From Streptomyces filipinensis (GTDB lineage Bacteria > Actinomycetota > Actinomycetes > Streptomycetales > Streptomycetaceae): a stretch of DNA of 64,000 bases. The first letter of the stretch is position 1. Every line of letters starts with the position of its first letter. Made by a program: the position numbers and the translations under genes. Positions 25,570 to 34,166 of the stretch are shown piece by piece. The stretch spans positions 146,201 through 210,200 of the forward strand of contig NZ_BMTD01000016.1 of the NCBI RefSeq assembly GCF_014649495.1. The letters are read 5' to 3'. The notes below the pieces were generated by a model. That model saw only the letters and a list, made by a program, of their open reading frames with translations. It was not told where the DNA came from and did not search any database.

Positions 25570-28032
25570 ATGGCGAACGTGGTGAGTGAGGGCGCTGCGA
25601 TCAGCGGAACGCGAACGGCGCCGGAGCGTGCCGAAGCCGCCCTGGAGACGCTCACCACGGCCCCTGACACGCCGGACCGGCTCCGCCGGGTCCTGGAACA
25701 GGCGCTGGTGTTCGCCGGAGCGTCCTTCGCCGGCGTGTACGTCCCCGGCGACGACCCGTCGGAGCTGTTCCTCGCGGAGTCGGCGGGCCTGCCCCGCACC
25801 CTGTACGGACTGCGCGACGCCTACCCCGCCGCCGGCGGCACCCCGGTCGCCGAGGCCCACCGCACCGGACGCCCCCGCTGGCTCGGCCCCGAGCAGCTGG
25901 CCGGCTCCCCCGAGGCGCGGCGCACCCCGTCGCCGGACTTCTCGGTGGCCGCCCTGCCGCTCGGCCCGGTGGGCAGCGGCTGCCTGCTGGTCGTCAGCGA
26001 ACACCCCGGCGGCTTCGGCACCGACGACCGCGCCTGCCTGGAGCTGATCGCCCGCGCCGTCGCCGTGCCCGTTCCCGCCGCCTCCGCCGCCCCCGCCGGC
26101 GAGCTGCCGCCGGACGCCTTCAGCCTGGCCGTGGACAGCGGCCGGGTCGAGGTCGGCGACGGGATCCTGCGGCTGTTCGGACTCGCCCGGGACGCCTTCG
26201 ACGGCCGGGTCGAGACCCTGCTCGGGCTCACCGTGCCCGAGGATCTGCCGGCGCTGATGTCCGTGGTCGAGGCGGACCACATGTCCATCGGCGAGCGCGA
26301 GCTGGAGTTCCGTATCCTCCAGCCCTCCGGCGCGCCGAGGTGGCTGCGGCTGCGCGGCCGACTGCTGCCCGCCGGCGAGGGCCGCTCCGCCCGGCTCGTG
26401 GGCACCGTCGCCGACGCCTCCACCCTGCGCGCCGGCGTCACCGACGTGACCCGGGTCCAGCGTCTGGCCGCCGCGCTCGCCACCGCCGGCACGGTCAAGG
26501 ACGTCGGCAACGCCGTCGTCGCCGCCCTGCGCGGGCCGTTGCGGGCCGACCGGATCGCGCTCGCCGAGCTGGAGAACGAACGGCTCGTCGTCACCGTCCT
26601 CGACCCGCCCGAACCCGAGGCCTGGCCCGAGGTGTGGCGCAGCGAGTGGCGCACCGAGTGGCCCGAGGCGCCGGTACGCGCCATGCCCACCCTCGCCGCC
26701 GCGCTCCGTGAGGGCCGCGCCCGGATCTGGCCGGCCGGCACCTCGCTGGAACCCGCCCTCGCCGAGGTCGGCCCCGGCGGTCTGGCGGTGCTGCCGCTGC
26801 CCGCCGGCGGCCGCATGGCCGGCGCCTGCCTGATCGGCTGGGACCGCCCGCACGACTTCGGCCCCGACGAACGCGCGCTGCTCACCGCGTGCGCCGGCCT
26901 CACCGGACAGGCCCTGCTGCGCGCCCACGCCTTCGACGCCGAACACGAACTCGTCGGCATGCTCCAGCGCACCCTGCTGCCGCGCCGCCTGCCCCGGCTG
27001 CCCGGCGCGGTCGCCGTCGCCCGGTACCTGCCCACCACGGCCGGCCTGGAGGTCGGTGGCGACTGGTACGACGTCATCCCGCTCGCCGACAACCATGTGG
27101 CCCTCGTCATCGGCGACGTCCAGGGGCACAACGCCGGCGCCGCCACCCTGATGGGCCAGATGCGCACCGCGCTGCGCGCCTACGCCGCCGAGGGCCACGC
27201 CCCGGACGTGGTCGTGGCGCACGCCAACCGGCTGCTGCTGGACATGGAGACGGACCTGTTCGCGACCTGTGCCTACGTCGAAGTCGACATGGAGGAGGGC
27301 ACCGCCTGGTGCGTGCGTGCCGGTCATCTCCACCCCGTGCTGCGCCATCCGGACGGCACCGCCGAGGTCGTACGGGCCGAGGGTGGTCCGCCGCTCGGCG
27401 TGCTCGCCCAGGCCGAGTTCCCGATGACCCCGCTGCGCCTGCAGCCCGGCACGGTGATCGCGCTGACCACCGACGGCCTGGTGGAGTCACCGGACGCCGA
27501 CATCGACGTGGGCCTGGAGCGGCTCGCCGCCGAGCTGGCCGCCGGTGACCCGGCGCACCTCGGGCTGGTCGCCGACGCGCTGCTCGCCGGCGCGCACCGC
27601 GGCGACGACGTCGCCCTGCTGCTGATGCGCTACGACGGCATGGCCGTACGCCCGCTGCGCGAGAGCTGGACGGTGTGGCGGGTGCCGGAGGCGGTGCGGC
27701 ACGCCCGCCGCTTCACCCGGCGCACGCTGCGAACCTGGGGCGTCGCGCAGGACACGATGGACGCGGCCCTGCTGGTGGTCTCCGAACTCGTCACCAACGC
27801 CCTGGTGCACACCGGCGGGCAGGTCCGCCTCGACCTCACCCTGGTCAACCACCGCCTCCGCCTCGCCGTCGCCGACTCCTCCCCGCGCAGCCCCGTCAAG
27901 CCGGCCAGCATCGGCTGGGAGGCCACCGGCGGCCGGGGCATCATCCTGGTCGAGGCGGTGTCGGCGGCCTGGGGCACACTCCCGCTCAGCGGCGGCAAAC
28001 AGGTCTGGGCGGAGCTGGTCCCGGACACCTGA
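25570..28032 (+). CDS. GAF/PAS/PP2C phosphatase with C-terminal HATPase (anti-sigma-factor-like kinase) domain
   Basis: An 820-aa regulator. GAF-like domain at about 20-165, PAS at about 180-285, second GAF at about 290-455, then PP2C/SpoIIE at about 465-690, with GGDWYD at about 495, GDVQGHN and DDVALLLMRYDG. The C-terminal ~125 residues form a GHKL ATPase like RsbW/SpoIIAB, with the N-box ELVTNALVH, VADSSP and GGRGIILVE. One protein can thus both dephosphorylate an anti-anti-sigma factor and bind a sigma factor or phosphorylate its antagonist. The start ATG 25570 is uncertain (GTG 25579 and 25582 are close); the frame is open far upstream, antisense to the ram operon. Confidence 0.87.
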   Translation: MANVVSEGAAISGTRTAPERAEAALETLTTAPDTPDRLRRVLEQALVFAGASFAGVYVPGDDPSELFLAESAGLPRTLYGLRDAYPAAGGTPVAEAHRTGRPRWLGPEQLAGSPEARRTPSPDFSVAALPLGPVGSGCLLVVSEHPGGFGTDDRACLELIARAVAVPVPAASAAPAGELPPDAFSLAVDSGRVEVGDGILRLFGLARDAFDGRVETLLGLTVPEDLPALMSVVEADHMSIGERELEFRILQPSGAPRWLRLRGRLLPAGEGRSARLVGTVADASTLRAGVTDVTRVQRLAAALATAGTVKDVGNAVVAALRGPLRADRIALAELENERLVVTVLDPPEPEAWPEVWRSEWRTEWPEAPVRAMPTLAAALREGRARIWPAGTSLEPALAEVGPGGLAVLPLPAGGRMAGACLIGWDRPHDFGPDERALLTACAGLTGQALLRAHAFDAEHELVGMLQRTLLPRRLPRLPGAVAVARYLPTTAGLEVGGDWYDVIPLADNHVALVIGDVQGHNAGAATLMGQMRTALRAYAAEGHAPDVVVAHANRLLLDMETDLFATCAYVEVDMEEGTAWCVRAGHLHPVLRHPDGTAEVVRAEGGPPLGVLAQAEFPMTPLRLQPGTVIALTTDGLVESPDADIDVGLERLAAELAAGDPAHLGLVADALLAGAHRGDDVALLLMRYDGMAVRPLRESWTVWRVPEAVRHARRFTRRTLRTWGVAQDTMDAALLVVSELVTNALVHTGGQVRLDLTLVNHRLRLAVADSSPRSPVKPASIGWEATGGRGIILVEAVSAAWGTLPLSGGKQVWAELVPDT

Positions 28033-28835
28033 CGCCCCCGGGCCCCCACACGAGGGCCCCCGGAACGGGTACCTCGGCCGGGCTGCTCACGGGGGCGGGG
28101 GCTCCCCACCGGCTCCGGAGCTGCCGCCGCGGTGTGGGGCCGCCGTCGGGTCCGGGTCTGCCGCCAGGGGTCCGAGGCCGCTCACGGGGCGGGTGGCGCT
28201 CCCGGCGTCCGGGCCGCCCAGCGGCCGACGGCCGCCGCCAGGCGAGGCCGCGATGGCCGACGCGGTGAGTGCCGGTCGCGCCCTTCACCCCCCGGCGTCC
28301 GCCGGTCGGGCTCGCGCCGCGCGGTGGCCTTGCGCGGGCCGTCCGGGTGCCTGGGGCGCGCCCCGTCCTGCTCGGGCTCGCACCGTCGGTCCGGCCTCAC
28401 CGCGGTCGCTCTCATGCCTGCCGTGGTGTCCTCGCGGGCCGGTCGCGCAGCCCTGCTGGCTGCCTGCCGCAGCGGTCGGCCTGCCCCGGCGACCGGCTGC
28501 CACGGTCCGCTGTGGCTGCCCCGGGCGGCCGGCCGCCGCGGTCGGTCTCGTGCACCTGGCTGCGCCGGTGGGTGGCCGCCTTGGCGGGCCTTGTGTACCT
28601 GTGGCTGGCCCGCGGTCGGCCGTCTTGGCCGGCCCTGTGCGGCTGTGGGTGCCCCGGCGGCCGACCGTCACGGTCGGTCTCGTGCACCTGCGGCGCACCC
28701 CCGGGTCACCGCCCGGGTGGGCCGCGTACAGCTGTGGCCCCGCCGGTGTGGTCGTGTCGCGGGTGACCGCCACACGGGTGCGTTTCGGCAGGTTGGAGAG
28801 GCGTATCCGGAACGCTGTGCCTAGGGTCGATTGGT
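28033..28835. repeat. 803-nt gene-poor region with degenerate G/T-rich repeats
   Basis: No credible gene is found. From about 28270 to 28790 the plus strand is G- and T-rich and made of imperfect repeats; CGGTCGGTCTCGTGCACCTG occurs exactly at 28539-28558 and 28671-28690, 132 nt apart. A minus-strand open frame of about 300 codons covers the area but encodes only Arg/Pro/Gly/Thr repeats. The pattern resembles the repeat-built N-termini encoded at 20150-20560 and 47985-48490. Confidence 0.55.
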
Positions 28836-29111
28836 GTGGCACACACCTTCGAGGAACTCGTGCAGAAGCAGCGCGCGGCCGACGCGGCACACGCCACGGT
28901 CGAGGAACTGCGCGACACCTACGGCCCGCCGGCCGAGCGGCGGATGACCGGTGCCCAGTCGGGCACGTACGAGACCGCGCTGCGCGCCTGGCGGGACCTG
29001 GCCCGGGACGTGCAGACCGCGGTGAGCGAGTACGCCAAGGAGACGGGCCGGCCGCGCCCCGAGGTGGAGACCGAGGTGGCCCGGGCGGCGGCGGAGCCGG
29101 AGACCGCATGA
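28836..29111 (+). CDS. small charged protein coupled to cytochrome b
   Basis: A 91-aa hydrophilic protein with high helical and likely coiled-coil content (FEELVQKQRAADAAHATVEEL), Ala/Glu/Arg-rich, without signal peptide or membrane segment. It starts at a GTG. Its TGA overlaps the ATG of the cytochrome b gene in ATGA, so translation of the two is probably coupled. I do not recognise a family; the linkage suggests a role in expression or assembly of the cytochrome b, or merely a shared transcript. Confidence 0.6.
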   Translation: MAHTFEELVQKQRAADAAHATVEELRDTYGPPAERRMTGAQSGTYETALRAWRDLARDVQTAVSEYAKETGRPRPEVETEVARAAAEPETA

Positions 29112-30601
29112 GCCGTGTGGGGCGCCGCGCCGAGCGGTTCGTGGACGCGGCGGACGCCCGGCTGCCCGTGTACGAGGGCGGCCCGCTGCTGCGCAAGGCG
29201 TTCCCGGACCACTGGTCCTTCCTGCTCGGCGAACTCGCGCTGTACAGCCTGCTGGTGCTGATCCTGACCGGGGTCTGGCTGACCCTGTTCTTCCAGCCGG
29301 AGACGCGGGAGGTCGTCTACGCCGGCCGCTATGTGCCGCTGCGCGGTGTGCGCATGTCGGCCGCCTTCGACTCCACCCTGTACATCAGCTTCGACGTGCG
29401 CGGCGGACTGCTGATGCGGCAGGCGCATCACTGGGCGGCGCTGGTCTTCGTCGCCGCCATCGGGGTGCACCTGCTGCGCATCTTCTTCACCGGCGCCTTC
29501 CGCCGGCCCCGCGAGCTGAACTGGGTGATCGGGGTGACCCTGTTCGCCCTCTCGCTCGCCGAGGGCTTCGCCGGCTACTCGCTCCCCGACGACCTGCTCT
29601 CCGGGACCGGACTGCGCATCGCCCAGGGCATCATGCTCTCGCTCCCGGTCGTCGGCACGTACGTGGCCTTCTTCGCCTTCGGCGGCCAGTACCCGGGCCA
29701 CGACATCATCACCCGCCTGTATCCGCTGCACGTCCTGCTGCTCCCGGGTGCCCTCATCGCCCTGGTCGCCGTGCACCTGATCCTGGTGGTCCATCTCAAG
29801 CACACCCAGTGGCGCGGCCCGGGACACACGCCGCGCAACGCCGTCGGCAAGCCGTTCTTCCCCCAGTTCACCGGCTCCTCCGGCGGCCTGGCCGTCATCG
29901 TCGCCGGCGTGCTGGTGCTGCTGGCGGGCATCGCCCAGATCAACCCGGTGTGGAACTACGGCCCCTACCGCCCCGACCTGGTCTCCACCGCCTCCCAGCC
30001 CGACTGGTACGTCGGTTTCCTGGAGGGCGCGCTGCGGCTGGTCCCGGCCTGGGAGACGAACTTCGCGGGCCACACCCTGATGTGGAACGTCCTGCTCCCG
30101 GCCGTCGTCCTGCCGGCCCTGCTGTTCGCCGTGCTCTACGCCTATCCGTTCGTGGAACAGCGTCTGACCGGGGAGGGGTGGGCCGAGCGGCACCTGTGCG
30201 ACCGGCCCCGCGAGCGGCCCGTCCGCACCGGGCTCGGCGTGGCGGGCACCGTGTTCTACGGCGTGCTGCTGCTGGCCGGCGGGAACGACGTCATCGCCCA
30301 GACCTTCCGCGTCTCCGTCAACGTGATCACCTGGGTGCTGCGCACCGCCCTGATCGTTGCGCCGGTCCTCGCCTTCCTGGTGACCCGGTGGCTGTGCCGG
30401 GCCCTGACGGCGGCCGAGAACGAGCGGCTCGCCGAGGGCGTGCCCACGGGTGAGATCCGGCAGAGCATCACCGGCGGCTACGAGGCCGACCACGAGCCGG
30501 TGGAGACGTTCCGGCCCGGGGCCCCGCGCAGGCCGCTCACCGCTGCGCGTACTGGAACACCATCCCGAACACCCCGCGTGCCAGAACGCCCAGACCGATG
30601 A
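29108..30601 (+). CDS. qcrB: cytochrome b (QcrB-like), orphan paralogue
   Basis: A 497-aa polytopic protein of the actinobacterial QcrB type: an N-terminal domain with MRQAHHWAALVFVAAIGVHLLR, a central quinone-site region, then a third His-containing helix LYPLHVLLLPGALIALVAVHL and the extended C-terminal part. In actinobacteria qcrB normally follows qcrC and qcrA; neither is present here, so this is an extra copy. It faces the ctaD-ctaF pair, and the ends of qcrB and ctaF overlap by 65 nt (30537-30601). It may form an alternative bc1-aa3 supercomplex with the neighbouring oxidase, or replace the housekeeping subunit under some conditions. Confidence 0.87.
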   Translation: MSRVGRRAERFVDAADARLPVYEGGPLLRKAFPDHWSFLLGELALYSLLVLILTGVWLTLFFQPETREVVYAGRYVPLRGVRMSAAFDSTLYISFDVRGGLLMRQAHHWAALVFVAAIGVHLLRIFFTGAFRRPRELNWVIGVTLFALSLAEGFAGYSLPDDLLSGTGLRIAQGIMLSLPVVGTYVAFFAFGGQYPGHDIITRLYPLHVLLLPGALIALVAVHLILVVHLKHTQWRGPGHTPRNAVGKPFFPQFTGSSGGLAVIVAGVLVLLAGIAQINPVWNYGPYRPDLVSTASQPDWYVGFLEGALRLVPAWETNFAGHTLMWNVLLPAVVLPALLFAVLYAYPFVEQRLTGEGWAERHLCDRPRERPVRTGLGVAGTVFYGVLLLAGGNDVIAQTFRVSVNVITWVLRTALIVAPVLAFLVTRWLCRALTAAENERLAEGVPTGEIRQSITGGYEADHEPVETFRPGAPRRPLTAARTGTPSRTPRVPERPDR

Positions 30602-30920
30602 GGAACAGCCACAGCCCGAAGACCACACCGCTCGCCGTCACCGCGAAACCGAGCGCGGTGACGATCGGCCACAGGCTCTCGTCGGGGAAGAACGCGACCG
30701 GCCCGGCGGCGTCCACGACCTCCGCCGCGGTACGGTCCTGCGCCCGCGCCCCGCGGCGCCGGTACTGGATGAGGCAGAAGAACGCGACCAGTCCGGCCAT
30801 CCCGCACGCGACGACCAGCGCGACCGTGCCCGCCTCCTCGCCCGCCCACACGCCGTACAGCGCGGCCAAGCCGCCGAAGAACAGCGCGACCCCGCCGAAC
30901 AGCATCGCCTCCGCCTTCAT
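30537..30920 (-). CDS. ctaF: cytochrome c oxidase subunit IV (CtaF-like)
   Basis: A 127-aa membrane protein with four hydrophobic stretches in two pairs (AMLFGGVALFFGGLAALYGVW, VALVVACGMAGLVAFFCL, and two near the C-terminus) and the conserved FPDESLWPIV segment of actinobacterial subunit IV. Its ATG (30918-30920) overlaps the ctaD stop in ATGA, so the two subunits are translated together. The 3' end lies inside the convergent cytochrome b gene. Confidence 0.87.
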   Translation of the reverse strand: MKAEAMLFGGVALFFGGLAALYGVWAGEEAGTVALVVACGMAGLVAFFCLIQYRRRGARAQDRTAAEVVDAAGPVAFFPDESLWPIVTALGFAVTASGVVFGLWLFLIGLGVLARGVFGMVFQYAQR

Positions 30921-32599
30921 CGCGCCAGCTCCTCTCCGGCCGGGCTCTCGACCTGCGGATGGTGCAGGTCGAAGGCGGGCGATTCCGAGCGGATCCGGGG
31001 CAGCGCCACGAAGTTGTGCCGAGGCGGCGGGCAGGACGTCGCCCACTCCAGGCCCCGCCCCCATCCCCACGGGTCGTCCACGGTGACCTTCCGCCCCTTC
31101 GCGGCGGTACGCCACACGTTGTAGAGGAACGGCACAGCGGAGACGCCGAGCAGGAAGGCGCCCGCGGACGACAGGGTGTTGAGCAGCGTGAAGCCGTCCT
31201 CGGGCAGATAGTCCGCGTACCGGCGGGGCATGCCGGCCTCGCCGAGCCAGTGCTGCACCAGGAAGGTCAGCTGGAACCCCGGGAACAGCAGCCAGAAGTG
31301 CAGTTTGCCGAGCCGCTCGTCGAGCATCTTCCCGGTGAACTTGGGCCACCAGAAGTAGAACCCGGCGAACATCGCGAACACCACGGTGCCGAACAGCACG
31401 TAGTGCAGGTGCGCCACGATGAAGTAGGTGTCGGTCAGATGGAAGTCGAGCGGCGGTGAGGCGATCAGCACCCCGCTCAGCCCGCCGAGCAGGAACGACA
31501 CCAGGAAGCCCAGTGACCACAGCATCGGTGTCTCGAACGAGACCGAGCCGTGCCACATCGTGCCGATCCACGCGAAGAACTTGATACCCGTGGGCACCGC
31601 GATGAGGAACGACATGATGGAGAAGAACGGCAGCAGCACCGCGCCGGTGGCGAACATGTGGTGCGCCCACACCACCGCCGACAGCATGGTGATGGCGATC
31701 GTCGCCCCGATCATCGGCAGATAGCCGAACAGCGGCTTGCGGGAGAACACCGGAACGATCTCCGAGACGATCCCGAAGAACGGCAGCGCCACGATGTAGA
31801 CCTCCGGATGCCCGAAGAACCAGAACAGGTGCTGCCACAGCAGCGCGCCGCCGTTCGCCGCGTCGAAGACGTGCGCCCCGAACTTCCGGTCCGCCTCCAG
31901 CGCCAGCAGCGCCGCCGTGAGCACCGGGAAGGCGGGCAGGATCAGGATCGAGGTGAACAGCACGTTCCAGGTGAAGATCGGCATCCGGAACATCGTCAGG
32001 CCCGGCGCGCGCAGCGACAGGATCGTGGCGATGAAGTTCACCGCGGTCAGGGTCGTCGACACACCGGAGACCACCAGCCCCATCGCCCAGAGGTCCCCTC
32101 CCGCGCCGGGGGAGAAGTAGGCACTGTTGAGCGGTGCGTAGGCGAACCAGCCGAACGCCGCGGCTCCGCCGGGCACCAGGAAGCCGGAGACCACCATCAG
32201 GCCGCCGAACAGGTACATCCAGTACGACAGCGCGTTCAGCCGGGGGAAGGCCAGGTCGGGCGAACCGATCTGCAGCGGCATCACGGCGTTGGCGAACCCG
32301 GCGAACATGGGGGTCGCGAACAGCAGCATCATGATGGTGCCGTGGATCGTGAAGAACTGGTCGTAGCCCTGCTCGCTCAGGAACTGCAGACCCGGCCGGG
32401 CGAGTTCCGCGCGCATCCCGAGGGCGAGCAGCCCGGCGAGCAGGAAGAAGCAGAACGCCGTGACCATGTAGAGCCGGCCGATCACCTTGTGGTCGGCGGT
32501 GGAGATCCAGCGCAGCAACGCCCGGCCCGGCCGCGGCGCGGGCGCCGTGTAGCGGGCGACGATCTCGTATGTGTCCGGCATTTCGGGTAGTTCCGTCAT
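30917..32599 (-). CDS. ctaD: cytochrome c oxidase subunit I, paralogue 1
   Basis: A 560-aa haem-copper oxidase catalytic subunit with twelve expected helices. The active-site segments are present: HPEVYI (Cu-binding His cross-linked to Tyr), VWAHHMFATG (CuB His pair) and the C-terminal haem ligand helix HLHYVLFGTVVFAMFAGFYF. The ATG at 32599 gives MTELPEMPDTYEIVARY, the family start. It belongs to a two-gene operon with ctaF; ctaC and ctaE are not present, so it must borrow those subunits from elsewhere. A second ctaD lies at 63045-64000. Confidence 0.93.
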   Translation of the reverse strand: MTELPEMPDTYEIVARYTAPAPRPGRALLRWISTADHKVIGRLYMVTAFCFFLLAGLLALGMRAELARPGLQFLSEQGYDQFFTIHGTIMMLLFATPMFAGFANAVMPLQIGSPDLAFPRLNALSYWMYLFGGLMVVSGFLVPGGAAAFGWFAYAPLNSAYFSPGAGGDLWAMGLVVSGVSTTLTAVNFIATILSLRAPGLTMFRMPIFTWNVLFTSILILPAFPVLTAALLALEADRKFGAHVFDAANGGALLWQHLFWFFGHPEVYIVALPFFGIVSEIVPVFSRKPLFGYLPMIGATIAITMLSAVVWAHHMFATGAVLLPFFSIMSFLIAVPTGIKFFAWIGTMWHGSVSFETPMLWSLGFLVSFLLGGLSGVLIASPPLDFHLTDTYFIVAHLHYVLFGTVVFAMFAGFYFWWPKFTGKMLDERLGKLHFWLLFPGFQLTFLVQHWLGEAGMPRRYADYLPEDGFTLLNTLSSAGAFLLGVSAVPFLYNVWRTAAKGRKVTVDDPWGWGRGLEWATSCPPPRHNFVALPRIRSESPAFDLHHPQVESPAGEELAR

Positions 32600-32695
32600 C
32601 GCTGGTGACGCTACTCCCCGCGACCTGCGGCCTCCCGCGCGCCACGCCTCGCGCCCGGAGTCGTATCCGCCGCTCGGCTGGGTACCCGGTGGCCC

Positions 32696-33064
32696 ATGAA
32701 CGTCGCCATGTACGTAGCAGCATCGGGTGCCCAGGTGTTCGGGTACGTCCTCATCCTGCTCGCGGGCGTCGCCTGCGCCGCCGGACTGATGTGGGCCTTC
32801 CGACTCGGCTTCAAGGTGCGCGAAAACGAATCCGACCCGCCGCGACCCGACGAGCAGCCCACGATGCCCGCGTCCGGCCCGGTCCACGAGACCCGCGAGA
32901 TGCGTGAACCCGACGATGTGCCCCGGGCCGCCGACGGGAGCGAGCGGCTGACCCCCTACCAGATCGGCAACGTCCGCTCCCGGCGCGCCGCCGACCAGCG
33001 TCGCCCGCGCTGGTCGCCCGGATCAAGCGGTTCCTTCGGCGGCGGAGGCGGCGGCCGGACCTGA
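32696..33064 (+). CDS. small single-pass membrane protein, DUF6479-like
   Basis: A 122-aa protein: one transmembrane helix near the N-terminus (FGYVLILLAGVACAAGLMWAF), then a hydrophilic cytoplasmic tail with PVHETREMREPDDVPR, a phrase that recalls the Streptomyces DUF6479 proteins, and a Gly-rich end. It is divergent from ctaD. Function unknown; the family name is my recollection of the motif and not a database result. Confidence 0.65.
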   Translation: MNVAMYVAASGAQVFGYVLILLAGVACAAGLMWAFRLGFKVRENESDPPRPDEQPTMPASGPVHETREMREPDDVPRAADGSERLTPYQIGNVRSRRAADQRRPRWSPGSSGSFGGGGGGRT

Positions 33065-33192
33065 GGCGGCCGCCCACTGCCGTGACCGCCGCGTTTGCGG
33101 GCGCGGGGCCGTGGGACCCGGTGAGCCACAGATCGCACACGGGCCCGCGCGGGGCCGATGGGCCCGCGCCGGCACACCGACGCAGAGGGAAG

Positions 33193-33378
33193 ATGGACGA
33201 CGTGACCGCGCATCCCAGCGAGAAACCCACCCTGCCCTACGCCGAGACCGGCTGGGCGAAGGCCCACCGCCGGCGCGGCTGGGGAGTGCGGACCTGTCTT
33301 CCCGCGACCCTGGAGCGCGGCTCCGCGCCGCGGCAGGACACCGCCTGCGAGGACACCATCGTGCGGGGCGAGGACTGA
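33193..33378 (+). CDS. small hypothetical protein
   Basis: A 61-aa product beginning MDDVTAHPSEKPTLPYAETG, basic in the centre, with two Cys. AGAGGGA lies close upstream of ATG 33193. The codon pattern is compatible with coding, but no motif is recognised. The frame is open further upstream to 33082; the shorter form is preferred. Confidence 0.4.
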   Translation: MDDVTAHPSEKPTLPYAETGWAKAHRRRGWGVRTCLPATLERGSAPRQDTACEDTIVRGED

Positions 33379-33557
33379 GGGTACCGGCACGCGGACGGCG
33401 GGCGCCCCGGCCAACTCCCGTCGGGAGCAGGCCACACCGTCGAGTTCTTCGCCCGAGCCAACCGCCTCGCATCGGAGAGACGACCGCCAACCCTCGCGGA
33501 GGCAGGAAACGCTCCCGGGCTGGGAGCCGCTGCGCCGCGCGCCGGCCCCGTACGCCC

Positions 33558-34166
33558 TCAGCCGCTGAACTCGCCCGAGCGCAACCGCTCGTAGTGGGCG
33601 GAGCAGTCCGCGTAGGAGGGCAGCAGCCCGGACCGCTCCGCCTCGGCCAGCGAGGGCGCCTCGGCGTCCTTGTCCGACAGCACCGGCGTGATCCCCTGCG
33701 GCCAGGTGATCCCCAGCGCCGGGTCCAGCGGATGTACCCCGTGCTCGCGTCCCGGCGCGTACCCGGTCGAGCACAGGTACACCACCGTGGCGTCGTCGGT
33801 GAGTGCCATGAAGGCGTGCCCGAGGCCCTCGGCGAGGAACAGCGCCCGCCGGCTGTCGTCGTCCAGCCGTACGGCCTCCCACCGGCCGTAGGCCGGGGAG
33901 CCGACGCGGATGTCCACCACCACGTCGAGGACGGCTCCGCGCACACAGGTGACGTACTTGGCCTGGCCGGGCGGTACGTCGGCGAAGTGGATGCCGCGCA
34001 GCACCCCCCGCCGGGACACCGAGCAGTTGGCCTGGGCGAGATCGAGGCGGTAGCCGGTGGCCTCGCGGAACTCCGTGCCCCGGTACCACTCGTGGAAGCT
34101 GCCCCGGTCGTCCGGGAACACCCGGGGCTCCAGCACCCAGGCACCGCCTATCCCCAACTGTCGCAC
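33558..34166 (-). CDS. rmlC: dTDP-4-dehydrorhamnose 3,5-epimerase (RmlC/StrM-like)
   Basis: A cupin-type epimerase of 202 aa with the family blocks DDRGSFHEWY, RGVLRGIHFADVPPGQAKYV (catalytic His), LDVVVDIR and GLGHAFMAL, followed by YLCSTGY. It epimerises C3 and C5 of dTDP-4-keto-6-deoxyglucose towards rhamnose or other deoxysugars. The GTG start at 34166 overlaps the end of the broken glycosyltransferase frame at 34148, so it was probably the second gene of a cell-surface or metabolite sugar operon. No rmlA, B or D is nearby; it depends on copies elsewhere or is a remnant. Confidence 0.85.
   Translation of the reverse strand: MRQLGIGGAWVLEPRVFPDDRGSFHEWYRGTEFREATGYRLDLAQANCSVSRRGVLRGIHFADVPPGQAKYVTCVRGAVLDVVVDIRVGSPAYGRWEAVRLDDDSRRALFLAEGLGHAFMALTDDATVVYLCSTGYAPGREHGVHPLDPALGITWPQGITPVLSDKDAEAPSLAEAERSGLLPSYADCSAHYERLRSGEFSG

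Noticed and set aside
20422..28032. Continuous plus-strand frame of about 2500 codons
   Set aside because: Only the part from 25570 shows domains; the rest is antisense to the ramA/S/C genes and encodes Arg/Gly/Pro-rich sequence.
28285..29196. Minus-strand ORF of about 300 codons over the repeat region
   Set aside because: Translation is only Arg/Pro/Gly/Thr repeats and it overlaps the supported small gene and cytochrome b start on the other strand.
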